Below, in pieces: positions 24,901 to 37,031 of a DNA stretch of 64,000 nucleotides. The first letter of the stretch is position 1; the number at the start of each line of letters is the position of its first letter. A program made the position numbers and the translations under genes. The stretch is from Pisolithus tinctorius (lineage: Eukaryota > Basidiomycota > Agaricomycetes > Boletales > Pisolithaceae): contig JANFAH010000004.1 of the NCBI GenBank assembly GCA_024663395.1, positions 1,922,001-1,986,000 of the forward strand. The letters run 5' to 3'. The notes under the pieces were generated by a model. That model did no database searches and had not been told where the DNA came from. It saw nothing but the letters and a program-made list of their open reading frames with translations.

Positions 24901-27900
24901 TTTACTCTGTTCTTTGACCTTTCTCTGGTGCATTCTGCATCCGCAGCTCTCCGGACATTGCAACGTTTGAAGCAATGCACGGGTGTGTCGTCTTCACCAT
25001 CTCCCCAGCGCCCTTCGACAAGCGTCACTTTGAATGGTACAATGAAAGTCTTTCGTGCGCGCCTCAGCTTTCTGGATCAGAAGATTGTAGCACGCGTCAA
25101 CCATATCGACATCTCCACCAATCCTGATGGGAATCAAGGCTATATTGACTCCCTATTCTTATGGGTTCCAGTGGAAGCCCCGAAAGCACGGGCAATCAAC
25201 GGGACTTCGTGGGAAGAATTGGGCCGTATGTATAGATGCACGCTGTCGTTAAAGAAGTCCTTGTCGAATCAGGTAAACGTTGCAACGGATAGCCTGCGAG
25301 TGCGCATTCCCTATGGCTACGTCCTTGCAGAGCTGTCGCAGGCCACAGTCATCACCGTCAAGGCCATGCGGCACCTGATGCATATGATGATGGTGGGAAA
25401 GTACACCCCAATGCCTGTTCCTGTCGCAGAGGACGCAAAACGTGTGCCAGACATAGCGTTCACGTGCAGAGTGCTCTGTCTGGAAGCTGCGGACGATCCA
25501 TTTGAAAGTCAACTGGGCTTCAACTACAGGGTTGGTTTAGAAGCAGCTAGGTCGAGGCATCGTCGGGAAGAAGCATTCGATGCGAAGGCTTCAGCCATTG
25601 TATCGGGTATTTCAGCTTCCCGTGACCCCCAATCTCTACACTCCGACTACCACTTCGATGGCAACCATTCGATTACTCTTCAGGAAGCGCGATGTCGCCT
25701 GGATATGGCTCATTCCATGGATTGGATGTTGAGGCATCAGCGCCAGTCCCGAGAGCGTGCTATTCAAGAGGATTCGGTTTTCCAATTACTTCATGGTTCC
25801 ATACCGCTCAAACGTCCCACGAAGGTTCCAGACTTAATCTGGCCTGCAGATATACAGCGTGTCCCACCATTGATTCGTGTCATAATTTCCGGGCTGCGTC
25901 TGCGCGTTAATGAGCCTTCATTCTCTCTGCAACGCCTTCATGACTTCTTGCACGAACAGGGAAACGGAGTTCCGCACCAGACTTCGTATTCCCTACTTGT
26001 TCCCATGCATCTGACGTTGGCTCTTGCATCACTTCAGGTGTCATTGCGCGACTATCCTTTACCGCTGCTGTACATTCCTCCCCTGTCTGATGGTGATGAC
26101 TCCTGCACATTTCTCTTCGATTCTGACCTTGTTGTCGCGGAGGAACTGGGTCCCGAATCATCGGTCGAATGGATTCCTTGCCCTTTCTATGACTCCGACG
26201 AACTCCCTATTCATAATACCCAAATATTGCTTAAAGTACCCAAAACACTTATGCCTGTGAAGACATACGCACAACCGTCGATACAGGTGTCAGCGCATGG
26301 TCCTACTGCATTCGCATGGGGGGTGAGTTATAGTCCAGTACTGCAGGACGTGGTGAGAGTTTTGGAGAGTTTGACACCGGAAGCCCGAGACCCTTCCCCC
26401 CCTCTGGGTTTCTGGGACAAGGTGAAGTCATGACCACCATACTTTAAAAGCGTTTCAGTCCTAACGGGGTCTACCAGCTGGGGTTAGTTTTCCACTGGAG
26501 GATACATGTGTGGTTCAAAGAGGAAATACGGTTGTATTTAAAAGGTGAGCATGGAGGCCAATAATGATTCCCCATTTTAATGCCGGATTAGGCAGCCGTA
26601 ATCCATATGTACTGGAAAATGAAGGGGCTGGCTTCGCATTTTGCTGGCAGGGTAAGCCACGCATCAATATAGGCTTCGAAAACGACGCGCGAGAGGTTGT
26701 GCAAGTGAGCAGCGATGCGATGTTAATCGTCATCCCGAAGTATGCCAACATATTGCATGGTTCTCGTGCTTAACTGAACTGCAGTCAGATTCGACTCCCC
26801 GCGTATTACTGCGCTTACACAAGGTCGCCTTGTGTCCAGGAGCGATTGTGTCAAAATATGTGCCAAACTCAGTTCTGGTGTAAGATTTGGCGTAGGGATC
26901 GTATTTGAGCGTACATGCGGTTCAGAGTGCAAGACTTGTACCGGTTCTACTTTCGACCGACTCTGTCGAAAGTTCACTTTTAGACCTCACTATGACGTTC
27001 AGCTTGTTCGGGCATCGGAAGCGACAGTAGCTGAGGTGAGTGCTATTTTTTCATCGGTTGGTATGTTGCTGATTTTTATAGGCCCGCCAAGATTCATATG
27101 AACAATTCCGTTCGGACTTCCTGCATCTTTCTATTTCATTGGCATCGGGGTTATGTCATTCGGAAGCAACTCCACCACCAAGTAGCCTCTATCTGACACC
27201 TAAAGCGTTCACTAACTTTTGGTCGTGGTGGGGATTGTTTGATGACTTGGCGGTGCCTATCAGGCAAGGGTCGTACTACCCTCAAAAGCAGATGTCGCCC
27301 AAGTTCTCGCGTCATCTAGCAACGATTAAATATCGGATATCGCTGCCGCAGGTGTTCATCACTCACATATATCTGGATGACACAAAAGAGTCCTGGGTCA
27401 ACGGGACGACATGTTTCGTGGGTATGAAAGCCAAGGTTAACCTCCTTCAAGCAGATCTGCACCAACGAGAGCAAGAAACCATCGCCCCTGGCAAGGTCCC
27501 CGATAGCATCCAGGTAGTGCGCCACAAGCCATTTTATGCTGCCGAGGTCATAATGAAGGATCTCGATGTTCGAGTTCTGCAAGCTACCTTTTCGGAGCCA
27601 CTTAAACAGGCTGTCCCTGTGTCTTCCGGTCCAGACAACTCTCCCAAGAAACCCCTTTCATCAAGTTCTGAGATGCCCTCTTCCTGGATGGACAACGATG
27701 ACTTCGTCGAGACAGATTGGTCTCCCCAGCAACAGCCTCGTGTTCAATTGCTACGGGTTCTTTCGTGCCCCAAGTTGACATACTTCAAGAGGCACTCGCA
27801 ACACGCTGAAATCCAGGCAGAAAATAGTAAGTTTGGTGATGAAGACACGCATATCTGCCTCCTTGGCTGTGAACCTTGTAAGATCACTAATTTCGTTGCG

Positions 27901-30900
27901 TTCTGGACCACTCATGTCTATCCAGCCGTCCCGCAAGTAGAGATAAGCCTAGCGAAGGCAAGGATCTCTGTGCTTCAGGAAGAAATGAAGTCGACAGAAA
28001 ATATAGAGGTATGTGCCTAGGTTTCTGAACAGCTGTGGTTCGTGTCGTTCAAAATGCCCCAGAAACACCGTGCATTAGACAGAATGATCATCTTACTTGG
28101 AGAGTATGTTGCTCATCTTCGGGAAATGGACCAACTTTCCGAGACAGCATTGAGCAACCTCTCGAATTACTACATGCCGTCTGATTTGATTTCCGCAAGC
28201 GAGTGGGCTGATTTTGAGAATGTTTATCAAGTCCATGCACCTAGTCTCTTCATGTGCGATTCCGTACGCGACGTGAGTCCTGATTATGCATCTAATGTGC
28301 GGTGGACTGACGGCTGCCCGAAGCTGCTGATCCAATACTACAACTGCTCGAGAGCGCGTCGTGGTTTTGAATATCATATGGCAACTCGGTAAGACGATCG
28401 ACTTTCTAACCCTGCGTCCTCTCACTGCTCATGACAGAGCCGTCAAATTCATAAGAGATCAGGCTGAGACGTTGATGCCGCGTCCCAACGATCAAAATGC
28501 TGACAAAATGAAGACGTCGGTCAATGCAGCGCAAGCAGCGGCATCTGCTTTGCGGCGGATACTAACCAGGGAGCGGGGAAGCACACCGCTGGATATCCAA
28601 TCGGAGGTTCCACCCGTGCCTCTTGAAGTCAACCCCCTCGATGGCTGGGAAGAAGGTGTCATCCTCCGCAAGAGTCACTTCTGCCTTCTGCTGAAGCCTC
28701 AGATTATCCTCCTGAATACCGAGTCTTCGAATGGTATAGCGGAAGCATCTACTGTGGTGCTTGCCGCCGTTCAAGCAAAATTACAGTCGTTTAAAATAAT
28801 GGATGCCTCAAACCTTGAAGACGCTGTGAGTGGCACTATTATCACAAGGTGGGTAGGAAGAGAGCTTCACAACCAATTTTACTCACTTCATCCGCGCCAG
28901 AAACTACGTGTCGCTAGATGGTCTTCAAACTTTTTGCCCGACTCTTGCAAACTCGCACGGTGACGGACCGGTGCCTCTCGAAGTTTTGATAGATTACAGA
29001 TGTGAAAGCGATGCATTTGATCGCATAGTGCCTCAAACCAATGCGACAGGTCACTACGACCGGTTTAATCGGCTTCGTCTCCGCACAAAGATTGCTCCAT
29101 CCAATCGCGTGTACGGAGAGCATCCGAGCAATTCGCGACACACGCATCTTTATGATGAAACAGTGAGGCTCGTCGCAGACTTGCATCGGAATGTACTAAT
29201 TTGCAACCAGGACCTTATCGAGGTTCGTGTTCCCCAATTCACAGTCTCAGCAGACACTCGTCACTTCCAATTTATATCCGACATCATCACGAACCTCGTC
29301 CTCTTTTCCGATGTTGCACATAAGGCTCGCCTGGAAAAATTGGAGACTCTCCTTTTCGCTTATGATTTCACCGACCTCAGATCGGCGGCCCAGGTGGTCA
29401 CTGACCTCCAGAACCGTCTCAGGAGTGCGATTGATACGTACAACGATGTCGTCCGCCAACTGCAGGGCCATCGTTCGGAGCCCAAGTTAGAAATACTAAA
29501 GCTTCAAGCTCATGTGCACCTACTGGCGGAGGAACTCAATTTAATATTTGACGCGATTCGGCTTGCTCAGAGCAAGGCAGATGACAATATTGATCAGAAG
29601 TCTGCTTTACTTCTGCGCGCCTCCTCTTCTGAAATCTCTTGGAGAATGAACGATGAACGTCGGGAACTCCTAGCTAAACTGGCCTTGCAAAATATCGACT
29701 TCACTTGGCTAAGCAAACAGGACAGCTCAACAGTAAGCAGGTTGACGATTTACGACCTCCAGGCTTTCGACGGTTCTCCGCATGCTATTTGGACGGAAAC
29801 TGTATCGAAGTATGAAGAACCTTCTAACCATTCGTCAAACAAGGTGCATGTCGATGCTGTGTTCTTTCCCCAAGCTCATTCTGATTGTAGCGAGATCTTT
29901 TTCTGGACGCCAACTGGATAATATTAGCTCCTGTTGGCGGCATTACCATCTATGAGAAGTTCCAGGTGGATTTTCATCCCATTCGGCTTCAGCTAGATGC
30001 TCGTCTTGGTCAGCGTATTATGGAGTATATATGGCCATCTCGGCGAGGGAGGGATAGAAAAGCAGCATATGATTCGCACCAAGGGAACGAGGAGGTCTCG
30101 GGCCAGAGCGCAACTAGGACATCCTTCGACTCTCCTCGGTTGTTGCAGAAACCGCGAACGTCTCTGGACTCCGGTGGACTGACTCCATGGAAAAAGCTAG
30201 GAGGGTCTCGGTCGTTCACAGACTTGCGTAGTGCTGCAACAGAATCTGCACATTCTTTGCACGGAGTTCAAGAGTTGGAACCGGATTCCCGTGACAACTC
30301 ACGCGGAGACAGGAAAGACACCCGAGGGGAGCCCCGCAAAGACGACGCGGTCGAGATGAAGTCACGCTCATCCCAAAAAACCTTTATATTAGTCAAGATT
30401 TCGAGGTATGTCTTCCTACCGTACTCCTGATCAACGGCTCAATTCCCACACAGCTTCGAGCTCTTATTGAGCATCATGAAGGCCGAATCCTTTGAATGTC
30501 GCGATGCACGTATTCGGACTCACGCCCTGGAAATCCGAAATCAGACTTGGAGTGTAACTGTCCCCTTGTTTCTAAACTGAGCAGCATATTCTGACTCCAA
30601 GATAGTTTGAAGAACTGGTAGACCAGTTCATTCCTTCAGACCTAACCTGGAAAGGTTGGGTACGGATGGCTTTTCAGCAGCCACTCATACCAGTCCTCCC
30701 AGTTGCCCGCGAGCTTTTCTCTAAGACGAAACTGATCGCTTCCAAAGGCACAACACGAGCGGACTCCCGGTTGTCACCGAGCATTAACCCCGCCAATAGG
30801 AGTAAATACACTGCCAAAGACGATACCGTTAGAGGCAAGCGACCTCGCAGGTCGTCGTCAAGTACCCGCCCCGGAGGCTCCGAGGCTTCAACCATAAGTA

Positions 30901-31172
30901 CGACTGGACTACCCCTGTCTGAAGAGGGGGAGGTGACCACTGAGCAAACCTCCGTTGGTATAACGCGGGACACCAGTAGCAATAACTCACGAGGTCGCAC
31001 GAGGTTACTCAGTGTCTTTAGTCGAGGGAAAGGTGCAGCAAGGGGCCCTCTGCACTCGAGCGTGAGTGTGTTGACAGATAACTTGTGCACTGGTTTCTTA
31101 ACGTACATTCAGATGGACCACAGTTCCTGCGATGACCCTTCAGGGTCAACCACAGCTCCTTCCGGTTCCTAG
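21981..31172 (+). CDS. FMP27: Bridge-like lipid transfer protein FMP27/BLTP2 (Hobbit/SABRE family)
   Basis: Giant ER-anchored protein (about 2,700 residues) that forms a long hydrophobic groove and moves phospholipid between the ER and plasma membrane. It starts at 21981 with an N-terminal membrane anchor (LGGLVVASCALL ... IFAWCLGLAVFLSFIRAYL), then SLRSIRGLYFRKGNRTWHID. Exons 21981-22872, 22920-23161, 23229-23291, 23344-26421 (3,078 nt) and 26478-26544 join in phase. Family landmarks appear in the known order: PPLGFWDK (GFWDK domain) near 26400, then LVFHWRIHVWFKEEIRLYL, SRNPYVLENEGAGFAFCWQG, NFWSWWGLFD, ISWRMNDERRELLAKLALQN (SW domain) near 29635, and PVGGITIYEKFQVDFHPI at 29930. The tail is Ser-rich and basic. 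A final 51-nt in-frame intron (31061-31111) may be optional. Confidence 0.9.
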
Positions 31173-32022
31173 GTATGTAGGACTAGTATATCAACATAAC
31201 TCTAATCTGCTAGTTGTTCATCTTCGTTACTACTGCCACTTTTGAAACGACCACCTGAAATGTAACATGATGCAGCAAACGTCCGGTTTTTCGAAGATTT
31301 GTGTTGAAAAGTCTCCACGGGATTCTCAGGATACAAAATGATTATTATCGTGTACCGAGATTGCACTTGTTGACCGGTCGCTTTCTGGGTTGCAAATCTT
31401 CACATTCGCAACGGCCGACTTGTGAATACCCCCTATACTAAGGCCCTAAGTTCACCTTGATCAAGATGCCTGGATGTGGCTTGAGAGGTGGGGCGCCGAC
31501 CATGGAGCTCATCGAGATCGTCGCCATTACACAGGTGTCAGACCAGCCTCTGAGGTCAAGACAACGGTGGGCTAGCACGGTCACTTGAATGCAACACTCA
31601 CGAAGGTGAGCCCTGGTGTGAGTATCATGACCCACATATTGTCCAGAAGCTGAGTGGGCACATGCGTCGTATCTCCACCTTAAGGGCTAATTCGCAATAC
31701 CATGGGTGGACATTTCACCAGAGAAGGTTGGTCCTGTCCACACGGTTGTTATTTCAAAGTTGGTAAGGTAATCGAGAATGAGAACGATGTGTGTTTCAGG
31801 TCCTGAAAGGGAAGACAAATGCGGTACTATTTGACTGTATCACGAATGAAAATAGTTTCTCATGTCCATGAGAGGTTTCGGGATAGTTGATGGGACGAGC
31901 CGATTAGATCTGATTGTGACCCACCTGTCAACTCAGGGCAGGCATTCTCCAGAAAATACAAGATCACACCAGAAAAGCGGGTTTCGCTTCATCGTTCTCT
32001 TCCCCCGTCCTCCATCTACGAA
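31173..32022. other. Intergenic region upstream of MET6
   Basis: The 850 bases hold the end of the BLTP2 transcript and the promoter of MET6, a gene often induced when methionine is limiting. A minus-strand open frame at 31438-31635 encodes a protein-like stretch (WSDTCVMATISMSSMVGAP) but I could not connect it to a plausible upstream exon. No RNA gene or repeat was recognised. Confidence 0.5.
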
Positions 32023-34737
32023 ATGGTTTTGTCCAGCGTTCTTGGCTTCCCTCGCATTGGTATACTATACTTACCGATCCTTGTCAACCTACTCACTGTT
32101 ATCCTTAGGTGCGAACCGCGAAATCAAAAAAGCCGTCGAGGCCTACTGGGCCGGTAAGGCCTCTGTGGAAGATCTTACAAAGGCTGCTGCCGATGTCAGA
32201 AAGGCCAGTTGGACAAGCTTGAAGAATAGAAATGTCGATTTGATCCCTAGGTTTGTCCAGTCACTTCGCTTTATGCGTCGACTCTGATCGTCCATCTCGT
32301 CAGCGGTGAATTTTCGCTGTATGATCACGTCCTCGATCATTCCGCGGCATTCAATGCCATCCCCAAGCGATACACTGGACTTGGTTTGTCTCCTCTGGAT
32401 GTTTATTTTGCTATGGGCCGTGGTCGTCAGGCAGCCGGCGTTGACGTCCCCGCTTGCGAAATGAAAAAATGGTACGTCCATGCCATCTGCTGTAACCACT
32501 ATGCTGATTTGTGTGCAGGTTTGATTCCAACTATCACTACGTTGTCCCTGAACTTTCCGAGCAAACCGATTTCAAATTGCTCTACAACAAAGCTCTCCAA
32601 GAGTACAACGAGGCGAAGGGTCTGGGTATCAACACCCGTCCTGTTATTCTAGGACCTATTTCATACCTTGTTCTCGGGAAGGCTGCCAAGGAAGCTCCTG
32701 CCGACTTCCAGCCCATTTCGCTCCTGCCGAAGCTTCTCCCTGTGTACAAGCAGTTGTTGTCGGAGCTCAAGGCAGCGGGCGTGGACTCAGTTCAGGTTGA
32801 TGAACCCATACTAGTGCTTGACAAGGCTGCTGGATTGGACAAACAATACGCATCTGCTTTCGCTGAGCTTTCCCCTGTTTCACCCAAGATAGTCTTGACC
32901 ACCTACTTTGCCCGTCTTGATTCCAACATCAACTTTATCGCCAAGCTTCCCGTAGCTGGCCTTCACATCGATCTGGTTCGTGCTCCAGGTCAACTCGATG
33001 ATGTTCTTGTGGCCATCAAACCTACAAGCATTGTTCTCTCACTTGGTGTTGTTTCTGGTCGCAACATCTGGAAATGCGACTTCGCCACAGCCCTCAAGCA
33101 AGGTCAGAAGGCTGTCGCCGCTCTCGGCGAGGACCGTGTCATAGTTGCCACGTCTTCTTCGCTTCTGCACACTCCAGTTACCCTGGCTTCGGAGAAGAAG
33201 TTAACACGGGAGCAGAAGGATTGGTTCTCTTTCGCCCTGGAAAAGGCTACTGAGGTTGCTACTATTGCTGCCTTATTATCTGGCTCTCAAGACCCGAAGA
33301 TCGCCGCAGCGTATGAGGCAAATATAGCTTCCATTGCCAAACGCCGGGAGTTCGAGCATACGTCAGATGATGCCGTCCGTAAGCGCGTGGCTTCTATTAC
33401 ATCCGATATGTACCACCGGAAGAGTCCATTCGTCGTTCGCAAGGAGATACAAGACAAGCACCTCAATTTACCCAAGTTCCCTACGACAACTATTGGTTCT
33501 TTCCCTGTAAGCACATCGTTTCGACTTACTCATTCACCGAGACCTTAATTTTCTGTTCTAGCAAACGAAGGAGATCCGCAATGCCCGTGCTAAACTCGGC
33601 AAGGGCGAAATTACCGAGGTTGAATACGAGGAATTCATCAAGAAGGAGATCGAGGAAGTGGTCCGTTTCCAGGAGAAAATCGGTCTTGACATTCTTGTGC
33701 ATGGCGAACCAGAACGGAATGACATGGTACAGTACTTCGGTGAGCAGTTGAATGGCTTCGTCTTCACCCAGAATGCCTGGGTGCAATCATACGGGTCTCG
33801 GTGAGGAGTCTTGACATTCCCATAAGACACTGCCTGAGAAGCTTTTTGTTTTTAGATACGTCCGCCCCCCCATTATTGTCTCAGATGTTAGCCGCTCCGC
33901 CCCAATGACCGTCAAGTGGAGTAGCTATGCCCAAAGTCTCACGAATAACCGAATGAAGGGTATGCTTACTGGGCCTGTCACCATTCTTAACTGGTCGTTC
34001 CCCCGCGATGACGTCTCGCGCAAGTTGCAATCCCAGCAACTAGCCCTCTCCCTCCGCGATGAGGTCATCGATCTCGAGAAAGCTGGTATTAGTGTCATCC
34101 AAGTCGATGAACCTGCCATTCGAGAAGGCGTGAGTGTAGTACCTAGTTTCACTCTTGTTCCGTTTTTAAAGGTTTCTTCGTTCTAGTTGCCGCTTCGTCG
34201 TGCCGACTGGGACGAATACTTGGAATGGGCTGTCGACACATTCAAACTTGCAACCGCTGGTGTCACGGATGCCACTCAGACGCACTCTCACTTCTGCTAC
34301 TCCGACTTTGATGATATCTTCCCATCCATTCAACGCCTTGATGCCGATGTTATTTCCATCGAGTTTTCGAAGAGTGACATGAAGCTGCTGCACACATTCC
34401 AGCACTTTGGCTACTCTAACCAGATCGGTCCTGGTGTTTATGACATCCACTCTCCTCGTGTTCCTAGCGAAGAAGAGATTAAGGAGCGAATTAAGGCGTC
34501 CCTGGCCATTATCCCTGCTGACTTGATGTTTGTAAACCCTGTAGGTTATTCTTTTGGTGCTATCCGAGACAGTGTTGACTAGTGCTTGCAGGATTGTGGT
34601 TTGAAGACTCGTGGGTGGAAGGAAACCGAAGGTACGCAATTTTGCCTTCACTTAGGCAGCGGCATCTGAGTCACCGCTTCTCAGCTTCCCTCGCGAACAT
34701 GGTCGCCGCGGCTCGCTGGGCCCGCCACAGCGCATGA
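32023..34737 (+). CDS. MET6: Cobalamin-independent methionine synthase
   Basis: Transfers a methyl group from methyl-tetrahydropteroyl-polyglutamate to homocysteine, the last step of methionine synthesis, in the cytosol. Nine exons (32023-32059, 32109-32250, 32304-32471, 32519-33506, 33562-33800, 33856-34129, 34187-34540, 34592-34631, 34685-34737) join in phase to 764 residues, the usual length. The N-terminal half begins [20 protein letters not shown]. The catalytic C-terminal barrel has [63 protein letters not shown], and zinc ligands HSHFC and [11 protein letters not shown]. It ends [14 protein letters not shown]. All key residues seen are intact. Confidence 0.97.
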
Positions 34738-35147
34738 TTCCTTTTTCTTGCGCTTCAACAGCGCCCAAAGAGCAATATTTATCCAAGACTTCTACAAGAA
34801 GGCTCCACTTGACCTTGGGTTGTTGTCGCGATTACGTCGTGTCCGGCCCGATGACACATCATCGTGCGGACGACTTTTACGGAGATTCTGCATTGTGGGC
34901 TCGGCAGGAGTCATGGCAGTAGAAACTTCCCGCACTTAGTAGTTGGATTTCAACAATCCTAGATTGTATTGCATCGTCCAACATCGTTTTTCAATGAAAC
35001 CACGTGCACGTCATTCCTTATCTACCGTTAATCAGAATCAGCGGCATGCCCGGACCGTGCAGTGCAGTCCATTGAGTTATTATCTCTGTCGCCGCTCTCT
35101 CAGCCCTGCCTGCACTCTTGGATCACTTGCTGGATCCATCTCAACAT
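34738..35147. other. Intergenic region, MET6 / dehydrogenase
   Basis: The 410 bases should contain the MET6 3' UTR and the promoter of the downstream dehydrogenase. Short plus-strand open frames (34734-34922, 34748-34939) resemble nothing I recognise and are treated as chance. Confidence 0.5.
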
Positions 35148-36853
35148 CATGTCCGACAACTTATCGTTCGTCTTGAAGAAGGTTGACACTGTGGCATTTG
35201 AACAGAGACCGATCCCAGATAGTGAGCAGTTGTCTACCAACAGGGGTTGAGTTGTGTCTTCGGGCGATCTGATCTGTCGAACAGTCGGTTCCCATGACGT
35301 CCTTGTCGAGGTGAAAAAAACCGGTGAGCCTAAGACCTTCCATTTGACGTTTACTGCATATCTCTCACAATTGGCGTAGGGATTTGCGGATCGGATGTGA
35401 GTGAACGCACCTTCGTCTCTACAATTCAAGATAATTGACGATCCTTCAACTCAAGGTTCACTATCTCGTGCACGGTAGAATTGGCAAGTATGTCCTAGAA
35501 AGCGGCAAAGACATGGTCAATTCCTCTCTCTTGTACAAGTATTTCCGCCCTACACAACCATACTTATGCTGTCCTCAGGTCCTAGGACATGAGTCCTCCG
35601 GCATTATCGCCAAAGGTGATGTCCCGCCTAGAAAGACTCCTGTGACTGCTATACCAATATCTTGCACAGTTGGTCAGTTGGTCTCCCATTTGAAGCCCGG
35701 AGATAGGGTGGCTATCGAGCCTGGAGCTACTTGCAGGACTTGTGGCGCCTGCAAGGAGGGACGATACGAGGTATTTCAGCATTCGTACGGTAGAAAGACC
35801 TTGGTCCTACTGACAGATCTACCACGCGTAATGTCAAGCTTTGCCCCAATATCAGATTTGCTGCTACTCCGCCTTTTGATGGGACACTTGGGAGATATTA
35901 TGCTGTGCCCAGCGACCTCGTCTACCCTTTACCATCTGAACTCAGTCTTGAGGACGGCGCCATGGTATGTAATTTGCCGATGCTTGTTATGTGAAATTCG
36001 GTACACTTGTCCAGATCGAACCTTTGTCTGTAGCTGTCCACGCTGTTGTCAGGCTCGGAAATTTCAGGACCAATCAGTCTATTGCTGTCTTTGGGTGCGG
36101 TCCAGTTGGACTCCTATGCATGGCTGTTGCCAAAGCTTTCGGAGCGTCTCGCATCATCGCTATCGACATTATCCCACATCGACTCGAGTTTGCAAAATCC
36201 TATGCCGCCACAGACGCATTTCTGCCTCCACCGCTAGAGCAAGGTGAAACAAATGTCAAATTTTCCGAGCGAGCTGCTGCTGCGATGAAGGCTGAGCTCG
36301 ATATCGCTGAACAAGGTGCTCAAGGCATTGATCTCGTGGTTGATGCCTCTGGGGCCGAAGTTTCCATTCAGACGGGTATCAGAATAGTCAAGTCAGGAGG
36401 CACTTATATACAGGTGGGACATTCTCTAAGACTAGGTGGTGTTTGGTATAAATGTCACTCGGCAGGTCGGAATGGGCCGACCAGAGGTCACTATAAACAT
36501 TGATATAGTGTTGTCCAAGCAGTTGATTATGAAGGGTTCCTTCAGATATGGTGTGGGTACTACGCATCACTCCTTTCTGGCAGCTGCTGTATTCGGCTCC
36601 CTACCAGGCCGGTGATTATCCTCTCGCGATCTCTCTGGTAGCACAGGGAAAGGTGGACCTGAGGCCTTTGGTTTCGCACAGGTAATCTTCGTCTCCAATC
36701 ATTAAGTATGGTTTCCAATGACCGCCCGTCAGGTTTCCGTTCCAAGATGCTCTCCTTGCCTTTGAGACGACTCGCCATGGAAAAGGTAGCGATGGGAAAG
36801 GCGTAATCAAAACCATAATATCTGGCCCCGATGTGAAGGTTGATGAACTGTGA
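35148..36853 (+). CDS. Zinc-dependent sorbitol/xylitol dehydrogenase (MDR family)
   Basis: NAD-linked polyol dehydrogenase that would oxidise xylitol to D-xylulose or sorbitol to fructose, as in fungal pentose use. It starts MSDNLSFVLKKVDTVAFEQR and splices to IGSHDVLVEVKKTGICGSD (catalytic Cys) and VHYLVHGRIGKYVL. The catalytic zinc His-Glu is in VLGHESSGII. The structural zinc lobe has CRTCGACKEGRYE joined to LCPNIRFAATPPFDGTL, so four Cys are present. The Rossmann fold shows AVFGCGPVGLLCMAVAKAFG and an acidic strand end IIAIDI, which favours NAD over NADP. The end is GVIKTIISGPDVKVDEL. Xylitol dehydrogenase and sorbitol dehydrogenase cannot be told apart by eye. Confidence 0.88.
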
Positions 36854-37031
36854 GGGCAGAGATATAGATTCTGGAGGGCTTCTAAGAGGGAGCGGAGAGT
36901 TACTAGCAGTTGAATTACTTTGGCCATCCTTAAGGATGCATTTCTTGTGTGAGGCGATGTATTGATCTTCGCGTTGTAAATTACGTCATGTAGTAGGTGC
37001 CTGCGTTCGTTCTTGCTCACACCTCACCGAA

